Positions 34,654 through 46,510 of a DNA stretch of 64,000 nucleotides are shown here, one piece after another. This DNA comes from Platanthera guangdongensis (taxonomy: Eukaryota; Streptophyta; Magnoliopsida; Asparagales; Orchidaceae), in NCBI GenBank assembly GCA_039583875.1, contig CM077162.1, positions 162,585,826-162,649,825 on the forward strand. The letters are read 5' to 3'. Both the position numbers and the translations under genes were made by a program. Below the pieces are notes generated by a model. It did not search any database and was not told the DNA's origin. It was given only the letters and a program-made list of their open reading frames with translations. The number at the start of each line of letters is the position of its first letter. Position 1 is the stretch's first letter.

Positions 34654-36875
34654 TATAACACCCCCTATCCGTCGCATAACATATAGCAGTAGGTCCGGCC
34701 GGGGCCCGACACAATATGCCAAAGACAGACCTGGTGGTTACTCAATGGAAACCATCAAACTAATATACAACGTCCTACACAGAGTCATTCTAGCAGAAGC
34801 AATATTAATAGTTGCAAATAAAAGAACCCTGCTACTAGCATGAATGTCCACTACAAAACCAACAGGAATGAACGTACAAATACACAAGTATTGGCCTTAA
34901 AGACTTATAATAGTTTGCTTGAATATCAATATTTTCCAAACCTCGGCACGCCGGCCGGCCATACATGAATAACAAAAAACAATCAAAATTAGGCCTTCGA
35001 GGGCCGGCTCAGCAACTTGGGCTTTAGCCCGCTATTTAGCACTCGGCTCCGTAGTACCTGCAAGCAACAATCTACTGCACGGTGGCAAACAAAGACAACA
35101 GTTAGCTATGCTGACCAAATTATAATGATCCCGCCCCCAACTCGGGGCGACGATGATCCTTCCCCGCACTTTGTTAGCATAATCCAACAGTAGTGTAATC
35201 ACACAACAACATAGGCGTAGGTACTCATGACCACACACCCCGTGCACTCAGAGCACATTCTCGATGAACCGGTCAATGTCACATCAGTTTAAGCAATATA
35301 CATCTCGGTGTCACCACCGCCACTTGGACGGCCAAATCTCGTGAGCATTTAGTATTTCTGGCATTGGTCACATCATTTTAAGCCATAGATTTCCTAAGAC
35401 CCTCATCTATGCCAACGACTCCAACCGAACGACATAGAACGAGTATGGTTCCGTCTAACCCGTGCTCAAATCGCAACGATAATTTAAGCCATATGCGCCG
35501 GTCAAAGTTCTCCCGAGTCCCATTTCCGTTACACAATTCACATAACCCGTTTATGTTCAAGTTGGCTCCCAGGCCACCATGTTGGCAGAATCACGCATCT
35601 GCCCAATTTTCCGGGTGCACCTTGGAGTTAATCCCCAAGGCTCCCTGTTGCAATCTACCGTGTAGAAAACCCGAAAAACAATCATTCGCACAGAGTCTTC
35701 TCCAGCCATTCAAGCAATGCAACATCACCAATCCAGACTAACTTGTACGGGTAGGATTCACACATCATGCCTATATCCGTTCTCGATTACGGACTATACA
35801 TGTACAAAACGGGGACTATTCATGTCTACCCGAAGGAACGCCTCAACTCACCGCAAACTCGCGAGAGCGGGCTTCCTATGCAAATGAAACGAGAGCTTCA
35901 CGTGTTCAAGTAGAGAATTGTTACCCTAGAGTTTTTCCTTGGCGCCATGAAAATGTATGCAGATGAAAAGCACCGTAATCTCCTTGCCTCTGTATATCCG
36001 AAGTCGGATCACGATTTGGAGTTCCAAAACTCCGCCGACCACCGAATTTAGCCTCCTTTCTTCTTCCTTGCTCTCCCCTCTCTAGATTTTAGAAAGAGAG
36101 TTAAGTGAAAGAAGTGAGGGATTTGAAACCCTATTCCCGGGTATAACCCAGTAGGAACAACCCCCAGCCGTCGGATCCCAAAATAAGGAAACGAATGGCT
36201 ATGATCCGTAGCTAAAATGTAAAACCTGGGTCGAACACGACCTGCGACACGCCTGTGTCCAGGGCCGTGTCCCCCATTCGCCGTCGAAATCGCCGCATCT
36301 CGAAAAACACACGGGTACCCGACACGCCCGTGTTCGACCTGACATGCCCGTGTCAGCGAGTACACGCCCGTGTTCCCGGGCGTGTTCCTCCAAAAACATA
36401 GGACCAACACCAACTCGAGACTCACACGGGTCTTGGACATGCCCGTGTCCTATTTGACATGCCCGTGTCCTATTTGACACGCCCGTGTCAAACCCGAACA
36501 GGCCTAGGATCCAGGCCGTGTTCACTGTCTTGACACTTTGTCGAGCACAGTTCGTCGACCACCTGACACGGCCTTGGACACGCCCGTGTCCTAGGCCGTG
36601 TTCCCTGTCTCGACACATTGTCGAGCTAAAATATCGACTTCACGGGTAGATAGTCGACACGAGCTCGACACGCCCTGAGATACACCCGTGTCTCAGGCCG
36701 TGATCACTGCTCGACGATCGTCGATTCCAAAATTCGTCGAACTCTCGGCCAAATCGTCGACCCAAACACGACATGCCCTGGGACACGCCCGTGTCCCAGG
36801 CCGTGTGCCCCCTGCCAAATTCTAAATTTGACCCAAAATGCCTCCCGTCACTCTTTTGAGTTTCGGGGCGTTACA
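34654..36875 (-). repeat. G2 5' LTR
   Basis: In minus orientation it starts TGTAACGCCCCGAAACTC at 36875 and ends AGGGGGTGTTATA at 34654 (CA changed to TA), 2222 bp. U3 at 36230-36830 holds dozens of GACACGCCCGTGTC-type words plus several CGTCGACC words. Matches G3 LTRs in opposite orientation. Confidence 0.92.
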
Positions 36876-38095
36876 CAATGCATGGAATGAAACTGAGAAT
36901 TTGGCTAAGTCCACAAATGCTGACATCATCAAAAGTCAACAGAATTCAAATTAGTTGTGGGAAAGCTACAGTACGTAACCAATGACGCCGTAGACCTACT
37001 GTACATCTTTTACTGTTAAAGCAAGTTGCAACCAACAACTATAGGTGGTACCCACTGGCTCAAATAGCCGTTGAATGGTGGAAGATAAATGGGACAAGAT
37101 CAGGAGATGAAAATTAGTTTTTAGTGTTTACTCATTTCAAAAAGTAGCGGCTGCCTTCATCTTCCTCCTCACCATTGTTGCCGAGCTTGAAGCAGGAAGT
37201 TAAGCCAGCTTATCTAAAAGTTCCAGTGAGTTAGCTGTATCAATCTTCACCAGCTACAGCAAGATCAGAAAAGCTTTCTGGGAGAAGACTAAGCAGAGCC
37301 TTCAAATTTCTGCAGCCAAAGTTAACTGATTGAAGAGCATATCAATAGCAAGTTCAACGACCTTATCTCTGAGTTACTTCTAGCACAAGCAACAACTTAT
37401 TGAAGATCAGTTATATTATTACTGAGAAGAAGGTGGGGCAGAGTTTATCTTAGTTCAGAAAGCAGACACAGAGAAATCTCTCCGGTATCAAATTAACACT
37501 AACAAAACCCATTCCTTTTTTGTAGGATCCTTTTGGATCTGAGTTGTAAGCCTGATTTACAAAGGCTAAGCGTAGGGCCTATGTGCTTGAGGTAGGATCC
37601 AGTTATGGATCTGAGAGTAGGGCTTGTGTGCCTAAGGTAGGGCTGATTGCCTGAGGTAGGGCTGATTGCCTAAGGTAGGAGAGTTTTACTCTCTGAGTTG
37701 TAGGGCTAACCTCCATAGCATGAGCTATAAGACTTGTGTTCAAGTCTGAGGTATGTGATCTTTTGATCACTGAGTTATATGAGAAAGCTTGCTCTGAGGT
37801 AGGGATTTATGCCTGAGTTGTAGGTCTTGGAGGAGACTAAGAGATCCTGCGAGATCTGTGTTGTAAGCTCTTAGGAATCGAGATTGGAGAAGTGCCTTGT
37901 ATAATAAGTTGTTAGAGAGGTGGGAGGGACAGTAGATGTACCCTTAATTTGTGGAACCACTATAAATATTGTGTGTGCTTTTGTAGATTGTCTTGAAAGC
38001 AAGCTAATCTAGCTAACTCACAACACACTAAGTTAAATAAAGTCTAAAAGAGAGAAAACCTATTCACCCCCCTCTAGGTGTTTAGCTTTCCTTGA
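36876..38095 (+). mobile_element. C7: copia LTR remnant interrupted by G2
   Basis: No ORF. From about 37515 it resembles the R-U5 part of the C4 LTR: GGATCTGAGTTGTAAGCCTG, repeated GTAGGGCTGATTGCCTGAGG, AGTAGATGTACCC, GGAACCACTATAAATATTG and, near the end, CCTATTCACCCCCCTCTAGG. The upstream 600 bp would be its U3, but has no GTGTCGACAC words. The left part is cut at 36875 by the G2 LTR. Exact right end is uncertain. Confidence 0.65.
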
Positions 38096-38495
38096 AACTA
38101 AAGACTTTTAGGCAGATAGACCTTGGTCTGTTGGGCTGAGTTCTTTGGTGCTTACTTCCCAAAGACCAGTTGAGCCGGTTTGGCTGGGCTCCTTGGTGCT
38201 TACTTCCCAAAGACCCCTTTCGTGCTGTTTAGGCCAGTTGGGATGGGCTCTTGGTGTTTACTTCCCAAGACTCATTCTTTAGCGTAGTATGTAGGTGCTC
38301 CACTGTTGGTGTTGTTAGCATTGAGGCATATGAATGCCTAGGTCTGGTAGTGTGTATGCCCACTTAGTAGTGGAGATGTCTACTCCACTATCACCATTTG
38401 GCCACAACAGGTGATGCCTGAGAGGTTCGCTACATCTCGAAGAGTGGGAACTAAAGGTTTTTGTTTACACAGCAAGACATAGTGTGTGTGTGTAA
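38096..38495. repeat. Unassigned 400 bp with a degenerate ~60-bp triplicate
   Basis: Three imperfect copies of a unit ending CTTGGTGCTTACTTCCCAAAGAC lie at about 38110-38275. A short TG dinucleotide run (38482-38492) follows. No ORF or known element is recognised. It separates the C7 and C5 remnants and may belong to either. Confidence 0.55.
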
Positions 38496-38800
38496 TGAAA
38501 GTGAAGGGATAGATCACATTAGCTCTAGGAGGGGGGGGGGGGTGAATAGTGTTTTCAAAATCTTTTGATTAATTTTTATAGCGGATTAAAATAAGTAATA
38601 TCTATATGTATATGGGCAGAGATAAAACACAAAAATCACAACACAGAAAATAACAAATAAAGCAACCAGAGGACACAAAGATTTTATATTGGTTCCCCTA
38701 AAACTTGGTTACATCCACTCTTCTACCACCCTGGTAGGATTACATTATAGGTTTTTAATTAGGTGCCCTGCCACCACAGATTTTTGCTCAGGAGCCATAT
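38496..38800 (-). mobile_element. C5: copia LTR (C1/C2-like), inner part, split by G3
   Basis: Starts TGAAAGTG like the inner end of the C1 LTR and continues through TTGGTTACATCCACTC and CTACCACCCTGGTAGG as in C1. A 12-base G run is at 38531-38542. No primer binding site adjoins at 38495, so this is a 3' LTR or a solo LTR, not a 5' LTR. G3 begins at 38801; C5 resumes at 61820. Confidence 0.8.
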
Positions 38801-40678
38801 TGTAACGCCCCGAAACTCAAAAGAGTGACGAGAGGCGTTTCGAGCCAAGTTTGGAACTTGGTAGGGGTTACACGGCCTGGGACATGGCCCTGTCCCAGGG
38901 CGTGTCGTACTCCGGTCGACGATCTGGCCGAGAGGTCGACGAATTTTGGAGTCGACGATCATCGAGCAGCGAACACGGCCTGAGACATGGGCGTGTCCCA
39001 GGCCGTGTCCTTCTCGGGTGGTTGACCGAGTTGTGTTGGGGGAGAAACACGACCTGGATCCCAGACATGTTAGGGTTTGACATGGGCGTGTCAAATAGGA
39101 CACGGGCGTGTCCAATACCCGTGCACTTCACGGGTTGGTGTTGGTCCTGTGTAGATGGAGTAACACGACACACTACACAACTGTGTACTGTATCACACGG
39201 GCGTGTAAAGTTTGATACGGGCGTGTCGGGTGCCCGTGTTCTTTTCGGGACGCGTCAGTTTCGACGGCGAATGGGGAACACGGCCCTGGCCACGGGCGTG
39301 TCACAGGCCGTGTTCGGCCCAGATTTTGGATTTCAATGGAGAATCGTGGCCGTTCGTTTCCTTATTTTGTGATCTGACGGTCTGGAACTGTTCTTGCTTG
39401 GATATACCCGGGTTTAGGGCTTAAAACATTTTTACTTGGGTTAGTCTCTTTTTAAAGTCTAGAGAGAGGGGAGTGCAAGGAAAATGAAAGGAGGCTAGAT
39501 CCGTTCACCGGCGGAGCTTCGGAGCTCCAAATTGCAAGCCGACTTCGGATCTACGGAGGCGAGGAGATTGCGGTGCTTTTCATTCGCATAGATTTCCATG
39601 GAGCCAAGGAAAAATGCTAGGGTAACGATTCTCATCCTAGGACATGTGAAGTCCTCTTTTCTTTTTTATAGGAAGCCCGCTCTCGCGAGTTTGCGGTGAG
39701 TTGAGGCGTTCCTTCGGGTAGACATGAATAGTCCCCGTTGTGTACATGTAGAGTCCGTAATCAAAAATGGACATAGGCATGGTGTGTGAATCCTACACGA
39801 ACAAGTTGGTCTGGATCGATGATGTTGCATTGCATGAATGACCGGAGAAGACACCGTGCGATTGTTTGTTTTTCAGGTTTTCTACGTGGCAGATTGCAAC
39901 AGGGAGCCTTGGGGACTAACCCAAAGGTACACCCGAAAAATTGGGCAGATGCGTGATTCTGCCAAAATAGTGGCCTGAGAGCCAACTTGCACATAACCGG
40001 GTTATGTGAAGCATGTGATCGAATCGGGACTCGTGGAAGCTTGACCCGTGCAGACAGCTTAAGTTGATGTTGCGGTGTGAGCAACGGGTTATGCGGAACC
40101 ATACCCGCTCTATGTGGTTCGGTTAGAGAGACCTAAGGTACGTGGTACCCGCCGTTAGCATAGATAGAGGGTCTTAGGCAGTGGAGAGAAAGACCAAATG
40201 CTCACGAGATATTGCTGTCCAAGGGGCGGTGGTGAGTCAGCGGACTTTGACCGTGTTCAATGAGAATGTGCCCTGAGAGCATGGGGTGTGAGGCCGTGTA
40301 TGCCCATGCCTATGATGAGGTGTTTATTCACTATATTGCTTGGTTATCTAACAAAGTATAGGTAAAGGAGCATCGCCGCCCCAAGTTTGGGGGCGGGATC
40401 ATTATAATTTGGTCAGCATAGCAGACCGTTGCTTTTGTTTGCCACCGTTGCGGTGGATTGTTGCTTGAAGGTGCTGCGGAGCAGAGCGATAAATAGCGGG
40501 CTAAAGCCCAAGTTGCTGAGTTGGCCCTCGAAGGCCAAATTTTGAGTGTTTACTTGCTTTATTCATGTGTGACCGGCCTGCGTGCCGTGGTATGGAAGAT
40601 ACATTTTATTTGAGTAAACAATTGTAAGGCCTTAATGCCATTGTACTTGTGTATTGTACGTTCATTCTTGTTGGTTTG
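38801..40678 (+). repeat. G3 5' LTR, part before C4
   Basis: Starts TGTAACGCCCCGAAACTC. U3 at 38870-39310 is rich in ACACGGGCGTGTC / GGCCTGAGACATGGGCGTG words plus GTCGACGA words at 38915-38965. ORFs on both strands here (for example 38851-39372) are by-products of the palindromes. Continues at 53674 after C4. Confidence 0.92.
40674..40678. repeat. C4 target site duplication, left copy (GTTTG)
   Basis: GTTTG precedes the TGTTGGGTAC start of C4 and recurs at 53669-53673. The uninterrupted site is visible in the G3 3' LTR at about 61610-61625 (TTGGTTTGAGTAGTGG), which has a single GTTTG. Confidence 0.95.
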
Positions 40679-42702
40679 TGTTGGGTACATTGGTTTAAAT
40701 GTACCTGATTTGAAGAAGCCTCACCCTACTCAATGATATACATCAAAATGTATTTGATGTGTTTTGAGTTTAGTTGTGTAGGTTAAGTATTTGCAGGGAA
40801 AGTTGAAAAGTTTCTAAGTCCATGTGTCGACACCCAGAAGGGAAGTGTCGACACTTAAGAAAACTTGTGTCGACACCCAGACACGCAGTGTCGACACTTG
40901 GAGTAATTGTGTCGACACAAGGGATGCAGAGTCGACACCAGACAGAAAGTGTCGACACATACAGGTTGTGTCGACACTCAATGAAGAGAAGTCCAGAGAA
41001 GCTATGTCGACACTTAGAAGTAGTGTCGACACCCAGAGGAACTTCGTCGACATCAAAAAGTGTCGACACTTGGAGGCTGCGTCGACACTCAGCCAATTAC
41101 AACAGAGTCTAAGTATAAGTGTCGACATAATGAAGAATGTGTCGACACACAGCAGAAGATTCAACACATGAAGAAAGTGTCGACATAATAAAGAATGTGT
41201 CGACACTCAGCAGAAGACTCAATACATGAAGAAAGTTTTGACACTAGGAGGCTGTGTCGACACTCAGCAAAGTTCAACAAATTCTAAGTACAAGTGTCGA
41301 CACAAAGGAGATGTGTCGACACTCAGCCAAAGTCTCAACAAAAGAAGAATGTGTCGACACAAGAAGAAGTGTCGACACTCAGCAAGTATCAACACAGAAG
41401 GCAAGTGTCGACACCAAGAAGATGTGTCGACACTGAACAAGTTCAACACAAGAAGATGTGTCGACATAAAGGAGTTGTGTCGACACTTACAAGAATTCAA
41501 CTAAGTACTAAAGAACAAGAAGTTGTGTCGACACACAATATCAATGTCGACACATGATGAAGAAGCAGTGTCGAGACATAAATTCTACAACACAAGGAGT
41601 TGTGTCGACACCTTGAAGGCTAGTGTCGACACTTAGTCTACTTGTGTCGACACTTGGTCTATAAGTGTCGACACTTAAAGACAGACTGTCTCGACACTTT
41701 CAGACAGTTACAGATATTTCAAGAAGTGACTGGATGACATGACAGCTGCCATTCCAGCCGGTCTACTGCAACTGTCAGAGATGTCAGAAAGCTGTTAGAA
41801 ACCGGATCAGCCTGTCACCATGAAGAAGGCCTATATATAGGCTTATTCTATCAACAGAAGATGATGATTAATCAGAGGATTCAATACAGATTAACACAAA
41901 TCAATTGAAGTGATCAGAAGATCCAAGTAGTTGGAGAGAGAGAGCTCCTTCCAAGAAGACAGCCGTTGGAACCAGGCTGTAAAGAAGGGTTCAGACCTAG
42001 TTCTAAATCTTAAGTTGCAGTGATTGAAGATCAGCTGCAGAGAGTTTCAACCCTATTGTTCTACATTCAAGAAGCTTTGAAGAAAGCCAAGTGAGGTTGA
42101 TCTCAGCAGAGTTCTTTCAAGAACTCATCAAGAACCTATCAAATCTTCTCTCTTATTCAGAGTTGTAGGTATATACTTTGTATTCTAAATTTCTTGTAGG
42201 ATTCTTAGGGATCTGAGTTGTAAGCCTGTAATTATAAAGGCTGAGTGGTAGGGTCTGTGTGCCTGAGTGTAGGAGATCTATTTCTCTGATTGTAGGCCTG
42301 TTGTGGCTGAGTGTAGGCCTTGTGGCTGAGTGTAGGCCTTGTTGAAGGCTGAGTGTAGGTCTTTGTGAAGACTGAGTTGTAGGGCCTTGGGCCTGAGCTG
42401 TAGGAACCTGTTTGGGGTTCTGAGTGTAAGATCTGAGGATCTGAGGAATTCTGAAGGAGTTTGGCCTAATCTAGTACACTACTAGATAGGCTAAGGGGGA
42501 AAGTGGATGTACCCAAACCTTGGGGAACCACTATAAATCTGTGTGTTCACTGTGTGCATGTGTGATTCTGTGATTGCTGATTGATTGCTATGAAGAAGTA
42601 GTTATAACTCTGTGATATAATCTGCAATCTGCCTAAAAAGTTTAAAAAAGATTTAGTCACCTATTCACACCCCCTCTAGGTGATTAGGTACAATTTATTT
42701 CA
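40679..42702 (+). repeat. C4 5' LTR
   Basis: Starts TGTTGGGTACATTGG and ends TTTATTTCA. TATATATA at 41832-41839 is the likely TATA box. It is preceded by the GTGTCGACAC cluster and followed by R-U5 sequence with repeated GTAGGCCT words at 42240-42400. Same length as the 3' LTR and more than 95 percent identical by eye. Confidence 0.95.
40824..41700 (+). promoter_or_regulatory. Cluster of more than 30 GTGTCGACAC palindromes in the C4 5' LTR U3
   Basis: About 34 copies of GTGTCGACAC or one-base variants occur at irregular spacing averaging about 26 bp. The word is a perfect 10-bp palindrome with a SalI core. The cluster ends about 130 bp before the TATA box. The same cluster is present in the 3' LTR (51789-52675). 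Spacers are not conserved with each other, so the word, not a longer tandem unit, is what repeats. Confidence 0.9.
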
Positions 42703-42815
42703 AGTGGTATCAGAGCCAGGTTCCTCAAAAAAGGGACATAACTGTCTGAGTAGATCCTGTTGGCAGATTCAGTGAAATCAAGGACAGATTCAGCATAATC
42801 AAGAAAATCAAGAAA
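42703..42815 (+). other. C4 leader with initiator-Met primer binding site
   Basis: TGGTATCAGAGCC at 42705 matches the 3' end of initiator Met tRNA and starts two bases after the LTR. Confidence 0.9.
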
Positions 42816-44853
42816 ATGGGTTCAACAGAGAATCATAAGGAACTTGGATCCATGAAGTTGCCCATTTGCAGAAAAGAGATTTTTAGCATCTGGAAAGAAA
42901 GGGTGAGACTGTTTATGGAAGCTTCAGACCCTAGAATCTATATCACAGTTAAAGAAGGGTCATATGTGCCTATGAAGGTTTCAGTCCTGCATGCAAATCA
43001 GAGAACACCTAAAGACTTTTCTGAAATGACAAAAGATGAGATTATTCTAGCCACCATGGACAAGAGGGCTCAGAATATCATTGTGAGTGCCATAAATGAT
43101 GCTACATTTCAGAACTTGATACACTGTAAGACATCAAAGGAGATGTGAGATACTCTTATAGTGTATATGGAGGATTCAGAAGAAGTTAGACAAGACAGAA
43201 AGTCTTTGTTAAACCAAGAATATGAGAGCTTCAGACAAGGCAGGTCTAATAGCATAACAGAATGCTATAAGAAATTCTATAGGATAGTGAATGAGTTAAT
43301 GTCCTATGGAAGAGATTTCAGCAATTATGAGCTGAATGATAAGTTCTTAAGGTCCCTAACAAAGGACTGGGACACCAAGATCTGTGTCATAAGGGAAATG
43401 GCCAAGTTAGCAGATATCCCTCCTCCAACTTTGTTTGGAAAACTGTTATCCTATGAAATGCAGTTGATGGTAAGGAAGGAGGAGGAGAAGACTACAAGAA
43501 GTGAGCATAAAGAAAGAACAGTAGCATTCAAGACAGAAGGCACTAGAAAATACAAAAGTAAGTCTCCATCTCCACCTCCAAGGGTTGCTGGATCTGAGAC
43601 AGATGAGACAGAATTCAGGAATTCTGAAAGCAGTGAGAGTGATGAGGATTTTGCAGCTTTCACAAGACACTTTCAGAAGTTTCTAAAGAAGAAACAGTGG
43701 AGGTCAAAGCCATCCACTTCACAGGGAAAAGATGACTATTATCAGAACAAGAAGTCATCAAAGAAAGACAGGAGAAACCCCAAGTCAAGCAAAGCAACTT
43801 TATCAAAAATTGTATACTGTTGCTGTAACAAGCAAGGACATGTTGTTGCAGACTGTCCAGAGAAAAGAAAAGAGTCAACAGATAAGAAAAAGACTCAATT
43901 CAAGGGAAAGAAGGAAAGGTCCTTTGTTGCCAAGAAGGACAAAGGCCTGTCAGACATGTCTTCTTCAAAAACTGAGTCAGAAGCTGAAGCTTACATAGGA
44001 CTGTTTGCTGAAGAAGAGGAAGAGGAGTTCATTCAGCTAATGAACTCTATATATGAGCAAGAGGACAATCAGTGACAAGGACTGATGGCATTGTCAGAAG
44101 GTGACAAAATCCAGGATCAGCCTGGACCTAGTCAGGTACAAAATTGTTCTTTAAGTTCAATTTCTAGTGCTAGTTCAGATTCAGTTACATCAGCATCAAA
44201 TGATGCCAGTGGATCTGAATCAGAAGTGGATATTCATCAGTTGATTGATGAATATAGAGTTCTGTTGCAAGCTTTTAAGAAAAGCAAATCCTTGGCCAAG
44301 AGTTAGGAAAAAGGAAATTGCTAGTCTCAAAGAGGCTGCAACTAATTTTGATAAGTTAATTGATCAGAAATTAAATGAAATAGCCAGGCTGAAAAACATA
44401 ACTGTTATTCAGTTGGGGACTATGGCATTTAAGAATGATCAAATCAGAAATCTAGAGATTAGTCTTCAGAAGGAGAGAGACATTGTTACAAGGTTTTCTA
44501 AAACAAAGTCTGTTCTACCTTTAATTGATGAATTTGTACATCAAAAGGGTAAAGCTGGACTGGGGTTTACTAAACCTGCTAGGACTGTTCAGTCCAAGTC
44601 TAAGGGCAAAGCCCCAGCTATCAACAAGCCAGCTGTAGATAAAACAGCTAGGGTTATACCTAAGCAAAGGTACAATAGATTTGAGTGCTGGTGCTGTGGC
44701 AAGATAGGCCACTTTGCCATAGACTGTTGTCACAATTCTAGTGCCAAGATGAGTAGCAAAGTGCCTGTTGGAAGATCTGCAGGTAGCTTTGTTAAGAGGC
44801 AAACTAACCAGCACCAAGGACCCAAGAATTCTTTGGGTTTTAAGGTCAACTAA
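42816..44853 (+). pseudogene. C4 Gag with two zinc knuckles (broken)
   Basis: Starts at ATG 42816 (MGSTENHKELGS). The UBN2-type Gag body ends with ELNDKFLRSLTKDWD and TLFGKLLSYE. A first CCHC knuckle, CCCNKQGHVVADC, is near 43820. A long acidic and Ser-rich region and a coiled-coil segment (KEIASLKEAATNFDKLI) follow, then a second knuckle, CWCCGKIGHFAIDC, near 44690. The knuckles are about 290 codons apart. Breaks: TGA at 43146 (KEM-stop-DTL, expected Trp), TGA at 44073, a frameshift near 44290 and TAA at 44851. The frame then continues into protease. Confidence 0.85.
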
Positions 44854-46510
44854 TCTGTTTTGCAGGTAAGTCCAAGTGGCCATGCCCCAATATGGTACTT
44901 GGACAGTGGATGTTCCAGATATATGACTGGAACTAGGGGATTGCTGAAGGACTACACACAAATCAAGGATGGTCCTAAAGTCACCTTTGGTGGTTCTGAA
45001 AAAGGAATCATCAAAGGTTTTGGTAACATTTCTTGCACCCATATAACAATTACTCAAGTGGCTTATGTTAAAGGTTTAAAACATAACCTTATCAGTATAA
45101 GTCAACTGAGTGATTTAAGATATGACATCTCATTTGTCAAAGGTGGTTGTCATATCAGGAGATCAAATGATCAAGAGATCATTTTGACTGGTTACAGAAA
45201 GAGAAATGTCTATTGCCTAGACATTGTGTGAGAATAATGTTTCTCCAGTGTGTCTTGTAGCTAATGAGAAAGTCTCTCATTGTGTCAAATGGCACATGAG
45301 GCCAGCCCATCTTAACTACAAGACAATTGGCCAACTCTATAGCAAAGAGTTAGTGAGGAATGGTCCTCAGGTTAAGTGTATTAAAGATGAGATATGTTCA
45401 GCTTGTCAAAAGGGCAAGCAGACTAGATCCACCTTTAATAGCATTGAGAACAAAGATGCTGTGAGGTGTTTATACCTCTTGCATATGGATCTCTTTGGTC
45501 CTATGCCAGTTCACAGCCTAGGTAGGAAGGTCTACACATTTGTGGTTGTAGATGACTACTCAAGGTTTTCCTGGGTGTTCTTCTTTAGATAGAAATCTGA
45601 AACACATAATATCTTTTATAGCTTTGTCAAACAAATTCAGAATGAGTTAGACAGTACAATGGTCAAAATAAGAAGTGACCATGGTACTGAATTTCAGTCT
45701 GATAGTATGACAAAACTATGTGAAGAATTTGGGATATTTCAGGAATTTTCTTCACCAAGAACACCTCAGCAAAATGGCATTGCTGAAAGGAAAAATAGAA
45801 CCTTGATTGAGGCTGGTAGAACCCTATTAAGTGACACATCTCTCCCAGAATATTTCTGGGCTGAGCCAGTTAATACTGCATGCCATGTAATTAATAGAGC
45901 TACCATTACTAAAGGCTACAACAAGACCCCCTATGAGATTGTGAAAGGCAGAAAACCAAATTTATCCTATTTCAGGATCTTTGGTTGTAAATGCTTTATA
46001 CCTAATAATGGAAAATCTTACTTGACCAAGTTTGCTGCCAAATCCCAAGAGGGGATCTTTGTTGGGTACAACAATAATAATAAGGCTTATAGAGTCTACA
46101 ACTTGACTACTCAAGTTGTAAAAGAGTCAGTACATGTAGTATTTGATGAAGCTAGACTTATTAATAATGAGTTGTCTAGAAGTATTTGCAGCTCCACAGG
46201 TGTGACTAAGAAGATGGACAAGCTCACTATTGAAGAAGGATCTACTACAAGTCAGCATGTAGATGATAGTGGCTGTTATCCAGGGGGAGTACTACATGCA
46301 CCTGATGCAGAAGAAGACCAAGGAGTGCAGTAAGTTGAAGAAGCTAAAGGAGTTCAACCTGAAGTCAGGAACCCTCCAGCTACTAGGCATCTAAGAGATC
46401 ATCCAGCAAATCAAATTATTGGTGATCTAAGTCAAGGGGTACAAACAAGGAGCAAAAATCTAAATGCAGTACTCTACTCCAGTTTTCTATCCCAAGTAGA
46501 GCCAAAGAAA
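44854..46510 (+). pseudogene. C4 protease and integrase (broken)
   Basis: Protease opens with WYLDSGCSRYMTG near 44890. A frameshift at about 45228 leads to the pre-integrase domain (WHMRPAHLNYKTIGQLY...CSACQKGKQTR) and the integrase core: LHMDLFGPMP, VVVDDYSRFSWVFF, IRSDHGTEFQ and NGIAERKNRT, so DDE is intact. The copia tail (FRIFGCKCFIPN, GIFVGYN, KAYRVYN) follows. Stops at 45590 and 46331 interrupt the otherwise single frame that leads into RT. Confidence 0.88.

Larger units (their letters stand above)
27843..36875 (-). mobile_element. G2: Ty3/gypsy Tekay-like chromovirus, 3' LTR broken by C2
   Basis: In minus orientation: 5' LTR (36875-34654), leader, gag, a short intron, protease-RT-RNase H-integrase-chromodomain, polypurine tract and a 3' LTR (29945-27843) whose last ~90 bp lie beyond C2, outside the window. 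Pol motifs ([33 protein letters not shown]) and the C-terminal box WEREQTMLEEYPELF are typical of Tekay/Del chromoviruses. CAATG follows the outer LTR end at 36876-36880. G2 sits inside a copia LTR remnant (C7). It shares family with G3. Confidence 0.92.

Noticed and set aside
38851..39372. 173-codon plus-strand ORF in the G3 LTR and similar ones in G2 LTRs (29354-29728, 36199-36618)
   Set aside because: Produced by the ACACGGGCGTGTC palindromes in U3; not conserved in frame between LTR copies.
40770..41557. Many overlapping ORFs on both strands with repeated SVDT / CRH / VSTL peptides (also at 51736-52487 and 63031-63626)
   Set aside because: They are translations of the GTGTCGACAC palindromes in LTRs, which read similarly on both strands; they are not genes.
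40824..41700. CRISPR-like appearance: short palindromic repeats with variable spacers
   Set aside because: Repeats are only about 10 bp, spacing is irregular, there are no cas genes, and the cluster is duplicated in both LTRs of a plant retrotransposon.
42705..42717. tRNA-like sequence TGGTATCAGAGCC
   Set aside because: It is only the primer binding site complementary to a tRNA end; no cloverleaf follows.
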